Positions 42,994 to 52,047 of a DNA stretch of 64,000 bases are shown piece after piece (positions within the stretch are counted from its first letter, which is position 1; each line of letters begins with the position of its first letter). The notes beneath the pieces are model-generated. The model saw only the letters and a program-made list of their open reading frames with translations. It did not search any database and had not been told where the DNA came from. The position numbers were made by a program, and so were the translations under genes. Origin of the DNA: Microtetraspora sp. NBRC 13810 (lineage in GTDB: Bacteria > Actinomycetota > Actinomycetes > Streptosporangiales > Streptosporangiaceae); contig NZ_BSRQ01000001.1 of the NCBI RefSeq assembly GCF_030268685.1, forward strand, positions 186,001-250,000, in the 5' to 3' direction.

Positions 42994-44180
42994 CCGCCGC
43001 CGAGGGCGCTCCCGGCAGTGACGGCGGCACGGCCGGGAGACACGCCTGGGACCTGCCGGGGATCTGGGCGGGGGTGCTGGCCGTCTCCGTCCTCCTCCCC
43101 GCCGGCTATGTGCTCCTCGGTGAGGGCGGCACGGTGGAGAACGCGTTTGTCGCCGGCCTCCTGGTGGCCATCCTGCCCATCTTCGCCGTCGTCGGCCGCC
43201 CGGCGATCCGCTCCCGCGCCACCTGGCGGCTGGTCCTCTATCTCGGCCTGCTGGTGCTGGTCTACGCCCCGGCCGTGTACCTGAACTCGGCCTCCTACTT
43301 CGCGCTCTTCGGCCTGTATCCGCAGTGCTTCATCGCCCTGCGGTACGGGCGGGCGGTGTTCGCCGCGGCTGCCCTGTCGCTCTCCCCCGTCCTGGTGTTC
43401 GTGCTCAACGGCGCCGACGCCGGCACGGCCCTCGCCCTGCTCGTGGGGGCGGGGATCCAGATCGTCTTCTCCGCCGGGTTCGGCTTCTGGATCAGCCGGA
43501 TCATCACGCAGAGCGGGGAACGCGCCCAGCTCATCGAGGAGCTGGAGAACAGCAGGGCGGAGATCGCCCGGCTGTCGGCCGAGCGCGGCGCCCTCGCCGA
43601 GCGGGAACGGCTGGCCGGTGAGATCCACGACACCCTGGCCCAGGGGTTCACCAGCATCATCATGCTCATCCAGGCGGCCCAGGCGCAGCCCGACCCGGCC
43701 CGTCACCTGGAGCTCGCCGTACGGACCGCGCGGGAGAACCTCGCCGAGGCGCGCGCCCTGATCGAGGCGCTGGCGCCGGCGCCGCTGGACGGCTCGTCGC
43801 TGGAGGAGGCACTGGGCCGGCTCACCGTCAGGCTCGGCGAGGAGACCGGCGTCAGGGCGGACTTCGACACCGCGGGGACGTCGCGCCCGCTGCCGCCGCC
43901 GGTGGAGGTGGTGCTGATCAGGGCGGCCCAGGAGGGCCTGTCCAACGTGCGCAAGCACGCGGGGGCGTCCAGGACCACGGTCGAGCTGGAGTACGGCGGG
44001 CACGAGGTCGCGCTGCGGATCCGGGACGACGGCAACGGGCTGCACCCGGCGAACGGCGGCGGCTACGGCCTGCGCGCGATGCGTGGCCGGGTGGAGCAGG
44101 CGGGCGGCCTGGTCCGGGTGGACGGTGATCCCGGCAAGGGCACCACACTGGAGATCGTCATTCCGGACCGGGAGATGTGA
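42990..44180 (+). CDS. Sensor histidine kinase, HisKA_3 type (module A)
   Basis: This 396-residue kinase has six membrane helices (about 25-165) forming the sensor, then a coiled linker, the phospho-acceptor helix ERERLAGEIHDTLAQGFTS (His near 217) and a GHKL ATPase domain with ALRIRDDGNG and GGGYGLRAMRGRVEQAGG. There is no large extracellular domain, so it probably senses within the membrane, as exporter-linked LiaS/DesK kinases do. Four-base overlaps with both neighbours. Confidence 0.94.
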   Translation: MTAAEGAPGSDGGTAGRHAWDLPGIWAGVLAVSVLLPAGYVLLGEGGTVENAFVAGLLVAILPIFAVVGRPAIRSRATWRLVLYLGLLVLVYAPAVYLNSASYFALFGLYPQCFIALRYGRAVFAAAALSLSPVLVFVLNGADAGTALALLVGAGIQIVFSAGFGFWISRIITQSGERAQLIEELENSRAEIARLSAERGALAERERLAGEIHDTLAQGFTSIIMLIQAAQAQPDPARHLELAVRTARENLAEARALIEALAPAPLDGSSLEEALGRLTVRLGEETGVRADFDTAGTSRPLPPPVEVVLIRAAQEGLSNVRKHAGASRTTVELEYGGHEVALRIRDDGNGLHPANGGGYGLRAMRGRVEQAGGLVRVDGDPGKGTTLEIVIPDREM

Positions 44181-44809
44181 GCAAGTTGATACGAGTGCTG
44201 ATCGTCGACGACCATCCGGTGGTGCGCGAGGGCATCCGCGGCATGCTGGAGGCCGATCCCGGGGTGCTGGTGGTCGGTGAGGCGGGGTCGGGCGACGAGG
44301 CTGCGGTCCGCGCGGCCGAGCTGGCGCCCGACGTGATCCTCATGGATCTGCGGATGCGCAACGGCGACGGGGTGAGCGCCACGGCCCGCATCCTGGCCGA
44401 GCGCCCGCAGACCCGTGTCGTGGTGCTGACCACCTACGAGACCGACCAGGACATCGTCCGGGCGGTCGAGGCCGGCGCGGCGGGTTACCTGCTCAAGGAC
44501 ACCTCGCGGGCCGACCTGCTGAACGCCATCGCGGCGGCGGCGCGCGGCGAGACCGTGCTGTCCCCGTCGGTGGCCACCAGGCTCGTCACGCGGATGCGGA
44601 CCCCGGCGGCCGGGGCGCTGTCCCCCAGGGAGGCCGAGGTGCTGGCGCTGGTGGCCAAGGGACTGACGAACGCCGAGGTGGGCAAGCGGTTGTTCATCAG
44701 CGAGACGACGGTCAAGACGCACCTGCTGCGCATCTTCGGCAAGCTCGGCGTGTCCGACCGTACGGCCGCCGTGACGACGGCGCTGGATCTCGGCCTGCTC
44801 GATAAGTGA
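44177..44809 (+). CDS. NarL/FixJ-type response regulator (module A)
   Basis: This 210-residue regulator has a receiver domain with IVDDHPVVREG, phospho-acceptor Asp in VILMDLRMRNGDG and Lys in YLLKDTSR. The LuxR-type HTH follows (LSPREAEVLALVAKGLTNAE, TVKTHLLRIFGKLGV). The GTG start overlaps the kinase stop (GTGA). It most likely controls its own exporter operon. It abuts an aldehyde dehydrogenase gene in the same direction. Confidence 0.95.
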   Translation: MSKLIRVLIVDDHPVVREGIRGMLEADPGVLVVGEAGSGDEAAVRAAELAPDVILMDLRMRNGDGVSATARILAERPQTRVVVLTTYETDQDIVRAVEAGAAGYLLKDTSRADLLNAIAAAARGETVLSPSVATRLVTRMRTPAAGALSPREAEVLALVAKGLTNAEVGKRLFISETTVKTHLLRIFGKLGVSDRTAAVTTALDLGLLDK

Positions 44810-44847
44810 TGTTTACCACCCTTGGCCCCGAGGTTAGGGTGAGGCGC

Positions 44848-46329
44848 ATGACGGCGATGACCGAGCACCGTACGTTCGACTCGTTGAACCCGGCGACCGG
44901 TGCCGTCGTCGGCACCCATCCCGTGCACGGCGCCGAGGCCGTCCGGGCCACGGTGGAGACGGCCGCGGACGCGGCGGTCTGGTGGCGTCGACTGGGCTTC
45001 GCCGGCCGCAGAGCGCGGCTGCTCACCTACAAGTCGGTGCTCGCCCGCAACATCGGGCGGATCGCCGCCCTGGTCAACGAGGAGACCGGCAAACCGCACG
45101 CCGACGCCACCCTGGAGGTGGTGGTGACGGTCGCGCATCTGGACTGGGCCGCCCGCCACGCGCGCAGGGTCCTCGGCCCGCGCCGGGTCTTCCCCGGCCT
45201 GCTGGGCGTGAACCTCGCGGCCACCCTGGAGTACCAGCCGCTCGGCACGGTGGGCGTGATCGGCCCGTGGAACTACCCGGTGTTCACCCCGATGGGCTCG
45301 ATCGCCTACGCGCTCGCGGCCGGCAACGCCGTCGTCTTCAAGCCCAGCGAGCTGACCCCGGGCGTCGGGGTGCTGCTGGCGGACCTCTTCGCCCAGGCGG
45401 TGCCGGAGCGCGACGTGTTCCAGACGGTGACCGGGCTGGGCGAGACGGGCGCGGCGCTGGCCGGGCAGCCGGGCATCGGCAAGATCGCCTTCACCGGTTC
45501 GACCGCGACCGCCAAGCGGGTGATGGCCGCCTGCGCCGCGAACCTGACCCCGATCGTGGCCGAGTGCGGCGGCAAGGACGCGCTGATCGTGGACCATGAC
45601 GCCGACCTGGCCGCGGCGGCCGACGCGGCGGTCTGGGGCGCGCTGTCCAACGCGGGCCAGACCTGCGTCGGCGTCGAGCGGGTCTACGTGGTGGACGCGG
45701 TCTACGACCGTTTCATGCGGGAGCTGACCGCGCGGGCGCGTGAGGTCAGGGCGGGCGAGCACTACGGCCCGATCACCATGCCCGCCCAGGTGGACGTCAT
45801 CCGGCGGCACATCGGGGAGGCGGTCGCCGGCGGCAGGGCGGTGATCGGCGGCCCGGAGTCGGTGCGGCCGCCGTACGTCGACCCGGTGGTGGTGGAGGAC
45901 GTGCCGGAGGACAACCCCGCCGTGCAGGAGGAGACCTTCGGGCCGACCATCACGGTCAGCCGGGTGGCCGACGCGGAGGAGGCGCTCGCCAGGGCCAACG
46001 CCACGGCGTACGGCCTCGCCGGGACGGTGTTCTCGCGGAGCCCCCGGCGGGCGATGGAGCTGGCCCGCCGGATGCGGAGCGGGATGACCGCGATCAACTC
46101 CGTCATCTCGTTCGCGCAGATCCCGGCGCTGCCGTTCGGGGGTGTGGGAGACTCGGGTTTCGGGCGTATCCATGGGGCGGATGGGTTGCGCGAGTTCGCC
46201 CGGCCGAAGTCGATCTCCCGTCAGCGCTTCACCTTGCCGGGGATGAACGTGACGACGTTCGGCAGGGGTGAGGCCGAGGTTGACCGGCTCGTCAAGCTGG
46301 TGACCTTCCTACATGGCCGACGCAGGTAG
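44848..46329 (+). CDS. Aldehyde dehydrogenase (succinate-semialdehyde dehydrogenase-like)
   Basis: This 493-residue NAD(P)-dependent aldehyde dehydrogenase has GPWNYPVFTP, KPSELTPGVG, FTGSTATAKRV, catalytic Glu in AECGGKDALI (near 250) and catalytic Cys in NAGQTCVGVERVY (near 285), followed by EETFGPTITVSRV. The C-terminus extends about 40 residues past the usual SISRQR end. I chose the ATG at 44848 because GGTGAGG precedes it. Related to GabD2-type enzymes; substrate inferred only loosely. The TetR gene after it may be its regulator. Confidence 0.92.
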   Translation: MTAMTEHRTFDSLNPATGAVVGTHPVHGAEAVRATVETAADAAVWWRRLGFAGRRARLLTYKSVLARNIGRIAALVNEETGKPHADATLEVVVTVAHLDWAARHARRVLGPRRVFPGLLGVNLAATLEYQPLGTVGVIGPWNYPVFTPMGSIAYALAAGNAVVFKPSELTPGVGVLLADLFAQAVPERDVFQTVTGLGETGAALAGQPGIGKIAFTGSTATAKRVMAACAANLTPIVAECGGKDALIVDHDADLAAAADAAVWGALSNAGQTCVGVERVYVVDAVYDRFMRELTARAREVRAGEHYGPITMPAQVDVIRRHIGEAVAGGRAVIGGPESVRPPYVDPVVVEDVPEDNPAVQEETFGPTITVSRVADAEEALARANATAYGLAGTVFSRSPRRAMELARRMRSGMTAINSVISFAQIPALPFGGVGDSGFGRIHGADGLREFARPKSISRQRFTLPGMNVTTFGRGEAEVDRLVKLVTFLHGRRR

Positions 46330-46416
46330 CTATGTCCTGACTCTTCCCCAAAAAGGATCATGCGTCCATAATGGTGGGCTCTGGGGGGCGCGATCACGCT
46401 GGGCGCGAGGTGGGAT

Positions 46417-47022
46417 GTGACGGGACGGGCGTATCGGGGGATGACGGCTGAGCAGCGACTGGCCGACCGGCGGGAAAGGCTCATGGGCGCCGCCTACACG
46501 CTGTTCGCCGCCCAGGGCTTCCCCGGAACGACGATCGAGCGGCTGTGCACCCATGCCCGGGTGTCCAACCGCGCCTTCTACGAGTGCTTCTCCGGGCGTG
46601 AGGAGCTGATGCAGGCGGTCTACGACCGGTGCGTGGACGAGACCGTCGAAGCCGTCGCCACGTCCATCGCCACGGCGCCGAACACCCTGGGCGGGCGCAT
46701 CGAGGCGGGCATCGCGGGCTATGTGTTGTTCGTCACAAAGGACCCGCGCCGCGCGCACATCCTGCACGTGGAGGTGCGCCGGGCCGGGGAGTGCCTGACC
46801 GACTCCCGGCGGCGGGCGGTGCGCAGCTTCACCCATCTGGTCGAGGAGGGTGTGCGCCCTTTCCCGGAGCGGACCACGGGCAACCCGCACCTGCTCGCGC
46901 TGGGCGTGATCGGGGCGTTGCAGGAACTGCTCATCGAATGGGTCGTCGCCGAGGAGCCGCCGCACATCGACGAGCTCATCAGCACGGCGGTGCACATCTT
47001 CCGCAGCTCTTTCACACCCTGA
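46417..47022 (+). CDS. TetR-family transcriptional regulator
   Basis: This 201-residue regulator starts TGRAYRGMTAEQRLADRRER, a lead frequent in actinobacterial TetR proteins. The HTH is GTTIERLCTHARVSNRAFYECFSGREEL, shown here in two parts: helix 2 (TIERLCTHARV) and recognition helix (SNRAFYECF). An unremarkable ligand domain follows. The GTG start has GAGG six bases upstream. Its target may be the aldehyde dehydrogenase gene 87 bases upstream or itself. Confidence 0.92.
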   Translation: MTGRAYRGMTAEQRLADRRERLMGAAYTLFAAQGFPGTTIERLCTHARVSNRAFYECFSGREELMQAVYDRCVDETVEAVATSIATAPNTLGGRIEAGIAGYVLFVTKDPRRAHILHVEVRRAGECLTDSRRRAVRSFTHLVEEGVRPFPERTTGNPHLLALGVIGALQELLIEWVVAEEPPHIDELISTAVHIFRSSFTP

Positions 47023-47027
47023 GGGCG

Positions 47028-47345
47028 TCAGGCGACGGCCGCCTCCGACGGCTCCACGACGAGCACCCGGTTGAGCCGGGTGACGGCGAGCACCCGCATG
47101 ATCCGCGGCGGCACATGCCGCAGGACGAGGCGGCGACCGGCCGCGCCGGCGCGGCGGTGGGTGCCCACGAGCACGCCGAGCCCGGTGGCGTCGATCGTCT
47201 CCAGGCCGGCGAGGTCGACGACCAGGTCACCGTGTCCCGCGTCGACCGCACGGTGCAGGTGCGGGCGAACCCGCGCGGAGGTGCCCGCGTCGAGCCGGTG
47301 GCCGACGGTGACCACTTGAGAACCCGGTCTTCCCTTGTAACGCAT
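47028..47345 (-). CDS. STAS-domain (anti-anti-sigma-like) protein
   Basis: This 105-residue protein consists of one STAS domain: VVTVGHRLDAGTSARV, DLVVDLAGLETIDATGLGVL and RRLVLRHVPPRIMRVL. In SpoIIAA-type proteins the phosphorylated Ser sits in the IDSSGLG-like loop; here it is IDATGLG, so only Thr remains as acceptor. It is convergent with the TetR gene and ends five bases from it. A partner anti-sigma kinase is not in the window. Confidence 0.88.
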   Translation of the reverse strand: MRYKGRPGSQVVTVGHRLDAGTSARVRPHLHRAVDAGHGDLVVDLAGLETIDATGLGVLVGTHRRAGAAGRRLVLRHVPPRIMRVLAVTRLNRVLVVEPSEAAVA

Positions 47346-47403
47346 GCCACCCCCTCGCAGTCGCTCTATGTGAACCAGTGCCCACCTCCCGGCCGTCCAT
47401 ACC

Positions 47404-47997
47404 TCACAACCAGCCCAAGTCCTGAGCCGCCTTGATCGCGGTGATCCGGTTGGTGGCGCCGAGCTTGCCCATCGCGCTGGACAGGTAGTTGCGCACCGTG
47501 CCCTCGGTGAGGTGCAGCCCGCGCGCGATCTCGGCCACCGAGTCGCCCCGGGCGGCCAGTGCGAGCGCGTCGCGTTCCCGCTCGGTCAGCGGGTTGTCCC
47601 CGGCCATCATCGCGGAGGCGGCCAGGTCGGGATCCAGGTAGCGCCCGCCCGCGTGCACCTTGCGGATCGCCGAGGCGAGCTCGGCCGCGTCCGCGTCCTT
47701 GGGCACGAAGCCGCGTACCCCGGCCGCCAGCGCCCTGCGCAGGTAACCCGGCCGCCCGAAGCTGGTCAGGATCAGCATGGTCCGGCCGGGGAGCGCCTCG
47801 GCGACGGTGAGGCCGTCCATGCCCGGCATCTCGATGTCCAGCACCAGCACGTCGGGATCGCGGGCCGTCACCGCCGCGGCCACCTCGTCCCCTCTGGCCA
47901 CCTGGGCCACGACCTCGATGTCCGGTTCCAGCCCGAGCAGGGTCGCGATGGCCGTGCGGATGAGGTGCTCGTCGTCCGCCAGCAGCACCCGGATCAC
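47404..47997 (-). CDS. NarL/FixJ-type response regulator (module B)
   Basis: This 197-residue regulator has VLLADDEHLIRTAI, phospho-acceptor Asp in VLVLDIEMPGMDG, Lys in GFVPKDADAAEL and a LuxR HTH (LTERERDALALAARGDSVAE, TVRNYLSSAMGKLG). This is the DesR-like subgroup typical of fluidity or cell-envelope sensing. The GTG start overlaps the kinase stop (GTGA). Last gene of module B. Confidence 0.95.
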   Translation of the reverse strand: MIRVLLADDEHLIRTAIATLLGLEPDIEVVAQVARGDEVAAAVTARDPDVLVLDIEMPGMDGLTVAEALPGRTMLILTSFGRPGYLRRALAAGVRGFVPKDADAAELASAIRKVHAGGRYLDPDLAASAMMAGDNPLTERERDALALAARGDSVAEIARGLHLTEGTVRNYLSSAMGKLGATNRITAIKAAQDLGWL

Positions 47998-49178
47998 GCC
48001 ACGCCTCCCAGCGGCACGGCGGCCCGCAGCAGGAACCGTCCGGCGCCGTCCGGCCCGGCCTTCAGCACGCCGCCCAGGGAGGCGACCCGCTCGGCGAGAC
48101 CGGGCAGGCCGCTGCCCGGACCGCCGGCCTCGCCGGACACGCCGTCGTTCCGCATCTCCAGCATCACGCTCCCCTCCCGGACGGTCAGGGCGATCCGGCA
48201 CCGGCTCGCCCTGCTGTGCCGCAGCACGTTGGTGGTGCCCTCGCGCAGCACCCAGGCCAGCAGGGTGCCGATGTCCTGCGGGAGTTCGGCCACCGTCATG
48301 TCCAGCTCGCAGGTGACGCCGCCCGCCTCCAGCACCGCCCGCACACTGCGCAGTTCCTCGTGCAGGTCCACCGTGCGGTAGCCGCGCACCGCCGTACGGA
48401 TCTCCCGCAGGGCCTCCCTGGCCAGGCCGCGGACCTCGGCCATCTCGGCGGCGGCCCGCTCCCCGTCCGTGGTCGCCAGCCGGGTCGCCACCTCGCTCTT
48501 GACCGCGATCGCGGAGAGGCTGTGCCCGACGAGGTCGTGCAGGTCGCGGGCGAAGCGCAGCCGTTCCTGGGTGACCGCCAGGTCGGCCTGTGCCCGCCTG
48601 CCCTCCTCGGCCGCCCGCAGCACCTGCCAGAACCAGAGCTGGAACCTGTTCGAATAGACGAACAGGGTACACATGACCGCGAAGAACACCGCGGTCCCCA
48701 CTCCCGGCACGCCCCGGTCGGTGAGCACCGAGCAGCCGAGCGTAGCGATCACGGTGATGACCGCCGCGCCGCGCCGGCCGGTGCCCAGCGCGGCGCCGCC
48801 CGCCCACACCGCCCCCGCCGTCCCCCACAGCAGCGAGAACGACCCGGGCTCGCGCAACGCCACCACGACCATCGCGACGACCCCCGACAGCACCAGCTCA
48901 CGCCGGGAGATCCATCTCCCCGCCATGGCCGCGAACGCGGCGCGCAAGTACAGGAGGCTGATCACGACCGCCCCGGCCAGGCCCACGACCATGCCGGGCC
49001 TGTCCACCGTCCCGTCGACGATCGCGCCGAGGACCGCCCCGCCGACCATCAGCCACAGCGTGAGCGCGCCCGCGCCGAGCCCGAGATAGGTCACCCGGCG
49101 CACCCGCCTGGAATGCGAGCTGTCGTCCTCGGCCGGCAGCCACAAGCCGAGGACCTGTAACCTCTCCAGCACCCTCAC
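47994..49178 (-). CDS. Sensor histidine kinase, DesK-like (module B)
   Basis: This 394-residue kinase has five to six membrane helices (about 30-170), a linker AEEGRRAQADLAVTQERL, acceptor helix RFARDLHDLVGHSLSAIAVK (His near 206) and a GHKL domain with LLAWVLREGTTNVLRHS and GSGLPGLAERVASLGG. The RDLHDxxGHxLS form is DesK-like and carries the conserved motif for phosphatase activity. It is followed by its regulator and preceded by an ABC-2 exporter. Confidence 0.95.
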   Translation of the reverse strand: MRVLERLQVLGLWLPAEDDSSHSRRVRRVTYLGLGAGALTLWLMVGGAVLGAIVDGTVDRPGMVVGLAGAVVISLLYLRAAFAAMAGRWISRRELVLSGVVAMVVVALREPGSFSLLWGTAGAVWAGGAALGTGRRGAAVITVIATLGCSVLTDRGVPGVGTAVFFAVMCTLFVYSNRFQLWFWQVLRAAEEGRRAQADLAVTQERLRFARDLHDLVGHSLSAIAVKSEVATRLATTDGERAAAEMAEVRGLAREALREIRTAVRGYRTVDLHEELRSVRAVLEAGGVTCELDMTVAELPQDIGTLLAWVLREGTTNVLRHSRASRCRIALTVREGSVMLEMRNDGVSGEAGGPGSGLPGLAERVASLGGVLKAGPDGAGRFLLRAAVPLGGVA

Positions 49179-49188
49179 CGCGCCAACG

Positions 49189-49992
49189 CTATCCGCGCCG
49201 CGGATCCCAGCGGAACAGCCATCTGGCGGCCAGCCCGGCGAGAACCGTCCACGCCAGCAGGATGCCGAGGGACGGCAGCGCGGCCAGCCACTGCTCGCCC
49301 GTCGAGAGCGGACCGCCCGCGTCGCCGACGAAGTCCGCGCCCAGGTAGGCGGTCCGGAAGATCTCCACGACCGGCGTGGCCGGGACCGCCTGGGCGATCT
49401 GTCGCAGTGGCTCGGGCATGGCGGAGAGCGGCGCGAAGTACGGCCCGGCGACCATCGTCACCAGAAGCACCGGCAGCACCGTCACCTGGGCCAGCTCCGC
49501 GCTCGCGGTGATCCCGGAGAACGCCATGGCGAGCAGCGCGAACACCGCCGTGCCGAGCACCGCCGCGAGCAGCAGCAGCGGCACGTTGGCGGGGGCGGGA
49601 CCGTCCTCGGCCCGCATGATCCACGCCACCAGCAGCGCGATCTGCGCCATGTAGAGCACGAGCCCGCCGAGCGCGGTCCCGCCGAGGATGCCCGCGGGGG
49701 ACGCCTGCCCGGTGCGCAGCCGCTTGAGCACCAGTTCCTCGCGGCGCGCGGTGTAGACGTTGACCAGGTTGATGAACACGGCGAAGCACAGCATCAGGCC
49801 GGGCATCCCGGTGAGCATGAACAACGCCCCCGGCACCCCAGCCACCGTCGCCGTGTCCCCGCCCGTCCAGGAGAACAGCCAGCTCATCAGCAACGGCAGC
49901 AGCAGCACGGTGACGAGCGCCGTCTGGTTGCGGCCCAGCAGCCTCAGATCCATCCCGGCGAGCCGTACGGCGTGCCGCAGGTCGGCGGTCAT
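49189..49992 (-). CDS. ABC-2 type permease (module B)
   Basis: This 267-residue membrane protein has six helices and the ABC-2 layout: LRLLGRNQTALVTVLLLPLL, the cytoplasmic ARREELVLKRLRTGQASPAG and VLPVLLVTMVAGPYFAPLS. It overlaps the ATPase gene by four bases and is followed ten bases later by the kinase gene. Substrate unknown. Confidence 0.94.
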   Translation of the reverse strand: MTADLRHAVRLAGMDLRLLGRNQTALVTVLLLPLLMSWLFSWTGGDTATVAGVPGALFMLTGMPGLMLCFAVFINLVNVYTARREELVLKRLRTGQASPAGILGGTALGGLVLYMAQIALLVAWIMRAEDGPAPANVPLLLLAAVLGTAVFALLAMAFSGITASAELAQVTVLPVLLVTMVAGPYFAPLSAMPEPLRQIAQAVPATPVVEIFRTAYLGADFVGDAGGPLSTGEQWLAALPSLGILLAWTVLAGLAARWLFRWDPRRG

Positions 49993-50957
49993 CGGCCCTC
50001 CCCCACCACGCCGAGGAAGACGTCCTCAAGGGTGCCCCGGCGAACCTCAAGGCGTTGCAGGGTGAGGTCCTGGGCGTGCGCCCAGGCCATCAGCGGCCGG
50101 AGCGCGGCGTGTGCCCGCTCCGCGGGTTCGGGACCGGTGAGCGTGTAGGTCACGCCGGTCGTCCCGCCGGCGTAGGTGACCGTGGGCGCCTGACCGGCCA
50201 GGAACGGCAGGCCCTCCCCCGGGCGCTCGCGCAGTTCCTGCGGGCCCAGTGCCAGCCGGAAGGCGATCTGGTCGCCGGCGCCGGACACCACGTCGTCCAC
50301 CGTGCCCGCCACGTGGATCGTCCCCTCGTGCATGATCGCGAGACGGTCGGCCAGGCGTTCCGCCTCCTCCAGGTAGTGCGTGGTGAGCACCACGGTGCTG
50401 CCCTCGCCGCGCAGCCGCTGGATGGTGTTCCAGGTGTCGCGGCGCGCCTCGGGGTCCATGCCGGTGGTCGGCTCGTCGAGGAAGAGCAGCTCGGGCCGGG
50501 ACAGCACGGCGAGCGCGAGGTCCAGGCGGCGCTTCTGGCCGCCGGACAGCTGCCGTACCCGGGTCCGCGCCTTGCCGGTCAGCCCGACGAGCTCCAGCAG
50601 TCCGTCGGCGGACGGGCGGCCCACGTCGGCCGCCATGCCGCGCCACACGGCCACCGTCTCCGCCACCGTCAGGTCGCCGAGGAACCCACCCTCCTGCGAC
50701 ATGATCCCGACCTTCGGCCGTAGCCGCCTACGCTGCCGGTGCGGGTCGAGGCCCAGCACCCGCACCTCTCCGTCACCCGCCGCCCGCAGGCCCTCCAGTA
50801 CCTCCATCGTGGTCGTCTTGCCCGCCCCGTTGGTGCCGAGCAGGGCGAACAGCTCCCCCTCGCCCACCGTGAACGAGATCCCGCGCACCGCCTCGAAGTC
50901 CCCGTAGCGCTGCCGCAGCCCGTTCACCTCAACCGCGGTCTCCTGTCGTGTAGCCAT
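49989..50957 (-). CDS. ABC transporter ATP-binding protein (module B)
   Basis: This 322-residue ATPase has Walker A GTNGAGKTT, Q-loop MSQEGG, signature LSGGQKRRLDLALA, Walker B LLFLDEPTTGMDPEARR and switch His in LTTHYLEEAERLADR. It has a longer C-terminal domain (about 225-322) than module A. It is first gene of a minus-strand unit ATPase-permease-kinase-regulator, the same order as module A. Confidence 0.95.
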   Translation of the reverse strand: MATRQETAVEVNGLRQRYGDFEAVRGISFTVGEGELFALLGTNGAGKTTTMEVLEGLRAAGDGEVRVLGLDPHRQRRRLRPKVGIMSQEGGFLGDLTVAETVAVWRGMAADVGRPSADGLLELVGLTGKARTRVRQLSGGQKRRLDLALAVLSRPELLFLDEPTTGMDPEARRDTWNTIQRLRGEGSTVVLTTHYLEEAERLADRLAIMHEGTIHVAGTVDDVVSGAGDQIAFRLALGPQELRERPGEGLPFLAGQAPTVTYAGGTTGVTYTLTGPEPAERAHAALRPLMAWAHAQDLTLQRLEVRRGTLEDVFLGVVGEGR

Positions 50958-51065
50958 GAACCGATCATCGTGATCCGGCGTCCTGGCAGGTAGTCGCGGA
51001 TATCACCGGACTCGCACGCGTACCGCGGCCGATCGGCATGACAGGTGTCATCTACGCTGGGGAGC

Positions 51066-51656
51066 ATGACCCGCGGCGACAACGACAAACCGGTCGTACT
51101 CTCCAAGATCTACACGCGTACCGGTGACGACGGCACGACCAACCTGGGTGACATGAGCCGGACCAGGAAGACCGACTCCCGGCTCGGCGCCTACGCCGAC
51201 GTGGAGGAGGCCAACGCGGCGATCGGCCTGGCGCTGTCCTACGGCGCGCTCGGCGTGGAGATCGCCGAGGTGCTGGGCCGGGTCCAGAACGAGCTGTTCG
51301 ACCTCGGGGCCGACCTGGCCTGCCCGGTGACGGACAATCCGGAGTTCCCGCCGCTGCGGGTCGAGGAGTCCTACGTGGCGTGGCTGGAGGCGCAGTGCGA
51401 CCGCTTCAACGAGCGGCTGGCGCCCCTGCGCAGCTTCATCCTGCCCGGCGGCACGCCCGCCGTCGCCCAGCTGCACGTCGCCCGGACCGTCGTACGGCGG
51501 GCCGAGCGCACCGCGTGGTCGGCCGTGGAGTCGCACGACGACGTCAACCCGCTGACCGTGAAGTACCTCAACCGGCTCAGCGACCTGCTCTTCATCCTGT
51601 GCCGGGTCGCGGCCGGCGGTGACGAGATCCTCTGGAAGCCCGGCGCGACGCGCTAG
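51066..51656 (+). CDS. PduO-type ATP:cob(I)alamin adenosyltransferase
   Basis: This 196-residue enzyme makes adenosylcobalamin, the cofactor of acyl-CoA mutases. PduO signatures are KIYTRTGDDGTTNLG (ATP-binding N-terminus), DSRLGAYADVEEANAAIG, LPGGTPAVAQLHVARTVVRRAER (given here in part) and NRLSDLLFILCR. It serves mutases such as IcmA encoded 22 kb away. It overlaps the convergent DUF2550 gene by four bases. The pairing with the atp operon is conserved in mycobacteria. Confidence 0.95.
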   Translation: MTRGDNDKPVVLSKIYTRTGDDGTTNLGDMSRTRKTDSRLGAYADVEEANAAIGLALSYGALGVEIAEVLGRVQNELFDLGADLACPVTDNPEFPPLRVEESYVAWLEAQCDRFNERLAPLRSFILPGGTPAVAQLHVARTVVRRAERTAWSAVESHDDVNPLTVKYLNRLSDLLFILCRVAAGGDEILWKPGATR

Positions 51657-52036
51657 GCGACGTCCAGGTGGGCGCTCGGCGGCGCCGACTCCAGCCAGGC
51701 GAGAAAGCCGGTGAGCGCGTCCTCGCTCATCGCCAGGGAGAGGCCGTCGCAGTCCACCGCCCACAGCTCGCCCTCACGGCGGCGGCGGGAAACACGAAGG
51801 CCGCGCCTCGCGATCGCGTGGCGCGGCCTCAGGCCGAGACCCAGGAGCGGCATCCAGTGGAGCTCTCCGTCGGCATAGCGGGCTACTCCCTTCCGCCAGC
51901 CGCTGACTCCTTCGCGGAGCCGACAGGGCACGAAGCCCCGGAACCGGGCGAGCACCAGGCCCCTGAGGGCTATGAGGGCCGCGACCAGCAACACGCCCGT
52001 GATCACCACCAGCGCTATCGCCATCGCCGCCCCCAC
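51653..52036 (-). CDS. DUF2550 membrane-anchored protein
   Basis: This 127-residue protein has one N-terminal membrane helix (IALVVITGVLLVAALIALRG) and a basic soluble domain (RFRGFVPCRLREG, WMPLLGLGLRPRHAIARRGL, SEDALTGFLAWLE). DUF2550 is an actinobacterial family regularly found right after atpC, function unknown. The start may be the GTG at 52036 or the ATG at 52024. It begins 12 bases after atpC and is likely co-transcribed. Confidence 0.92.
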   Translation of the reverse strand: MGAAMAIALVVITGVLLVAALIALRGLVLARFRGFVPCRLREGVSGWRKGVARYADGELHWMPLLGLGLRPRHAIARRGLRVSRRRREGELWAVDCDGLSLAMSEDALTGFLAWLESAPPSAHLDVA

Positions 52037-52047
52037 CGTGCCGCCTG

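Noticed and set aside
46344-46372. TTCCCC and CATAAT as a promoter before the TetR gene
   Set aside because: The -10 is acceptable but the -35 is poor; not supportable without start-site data.
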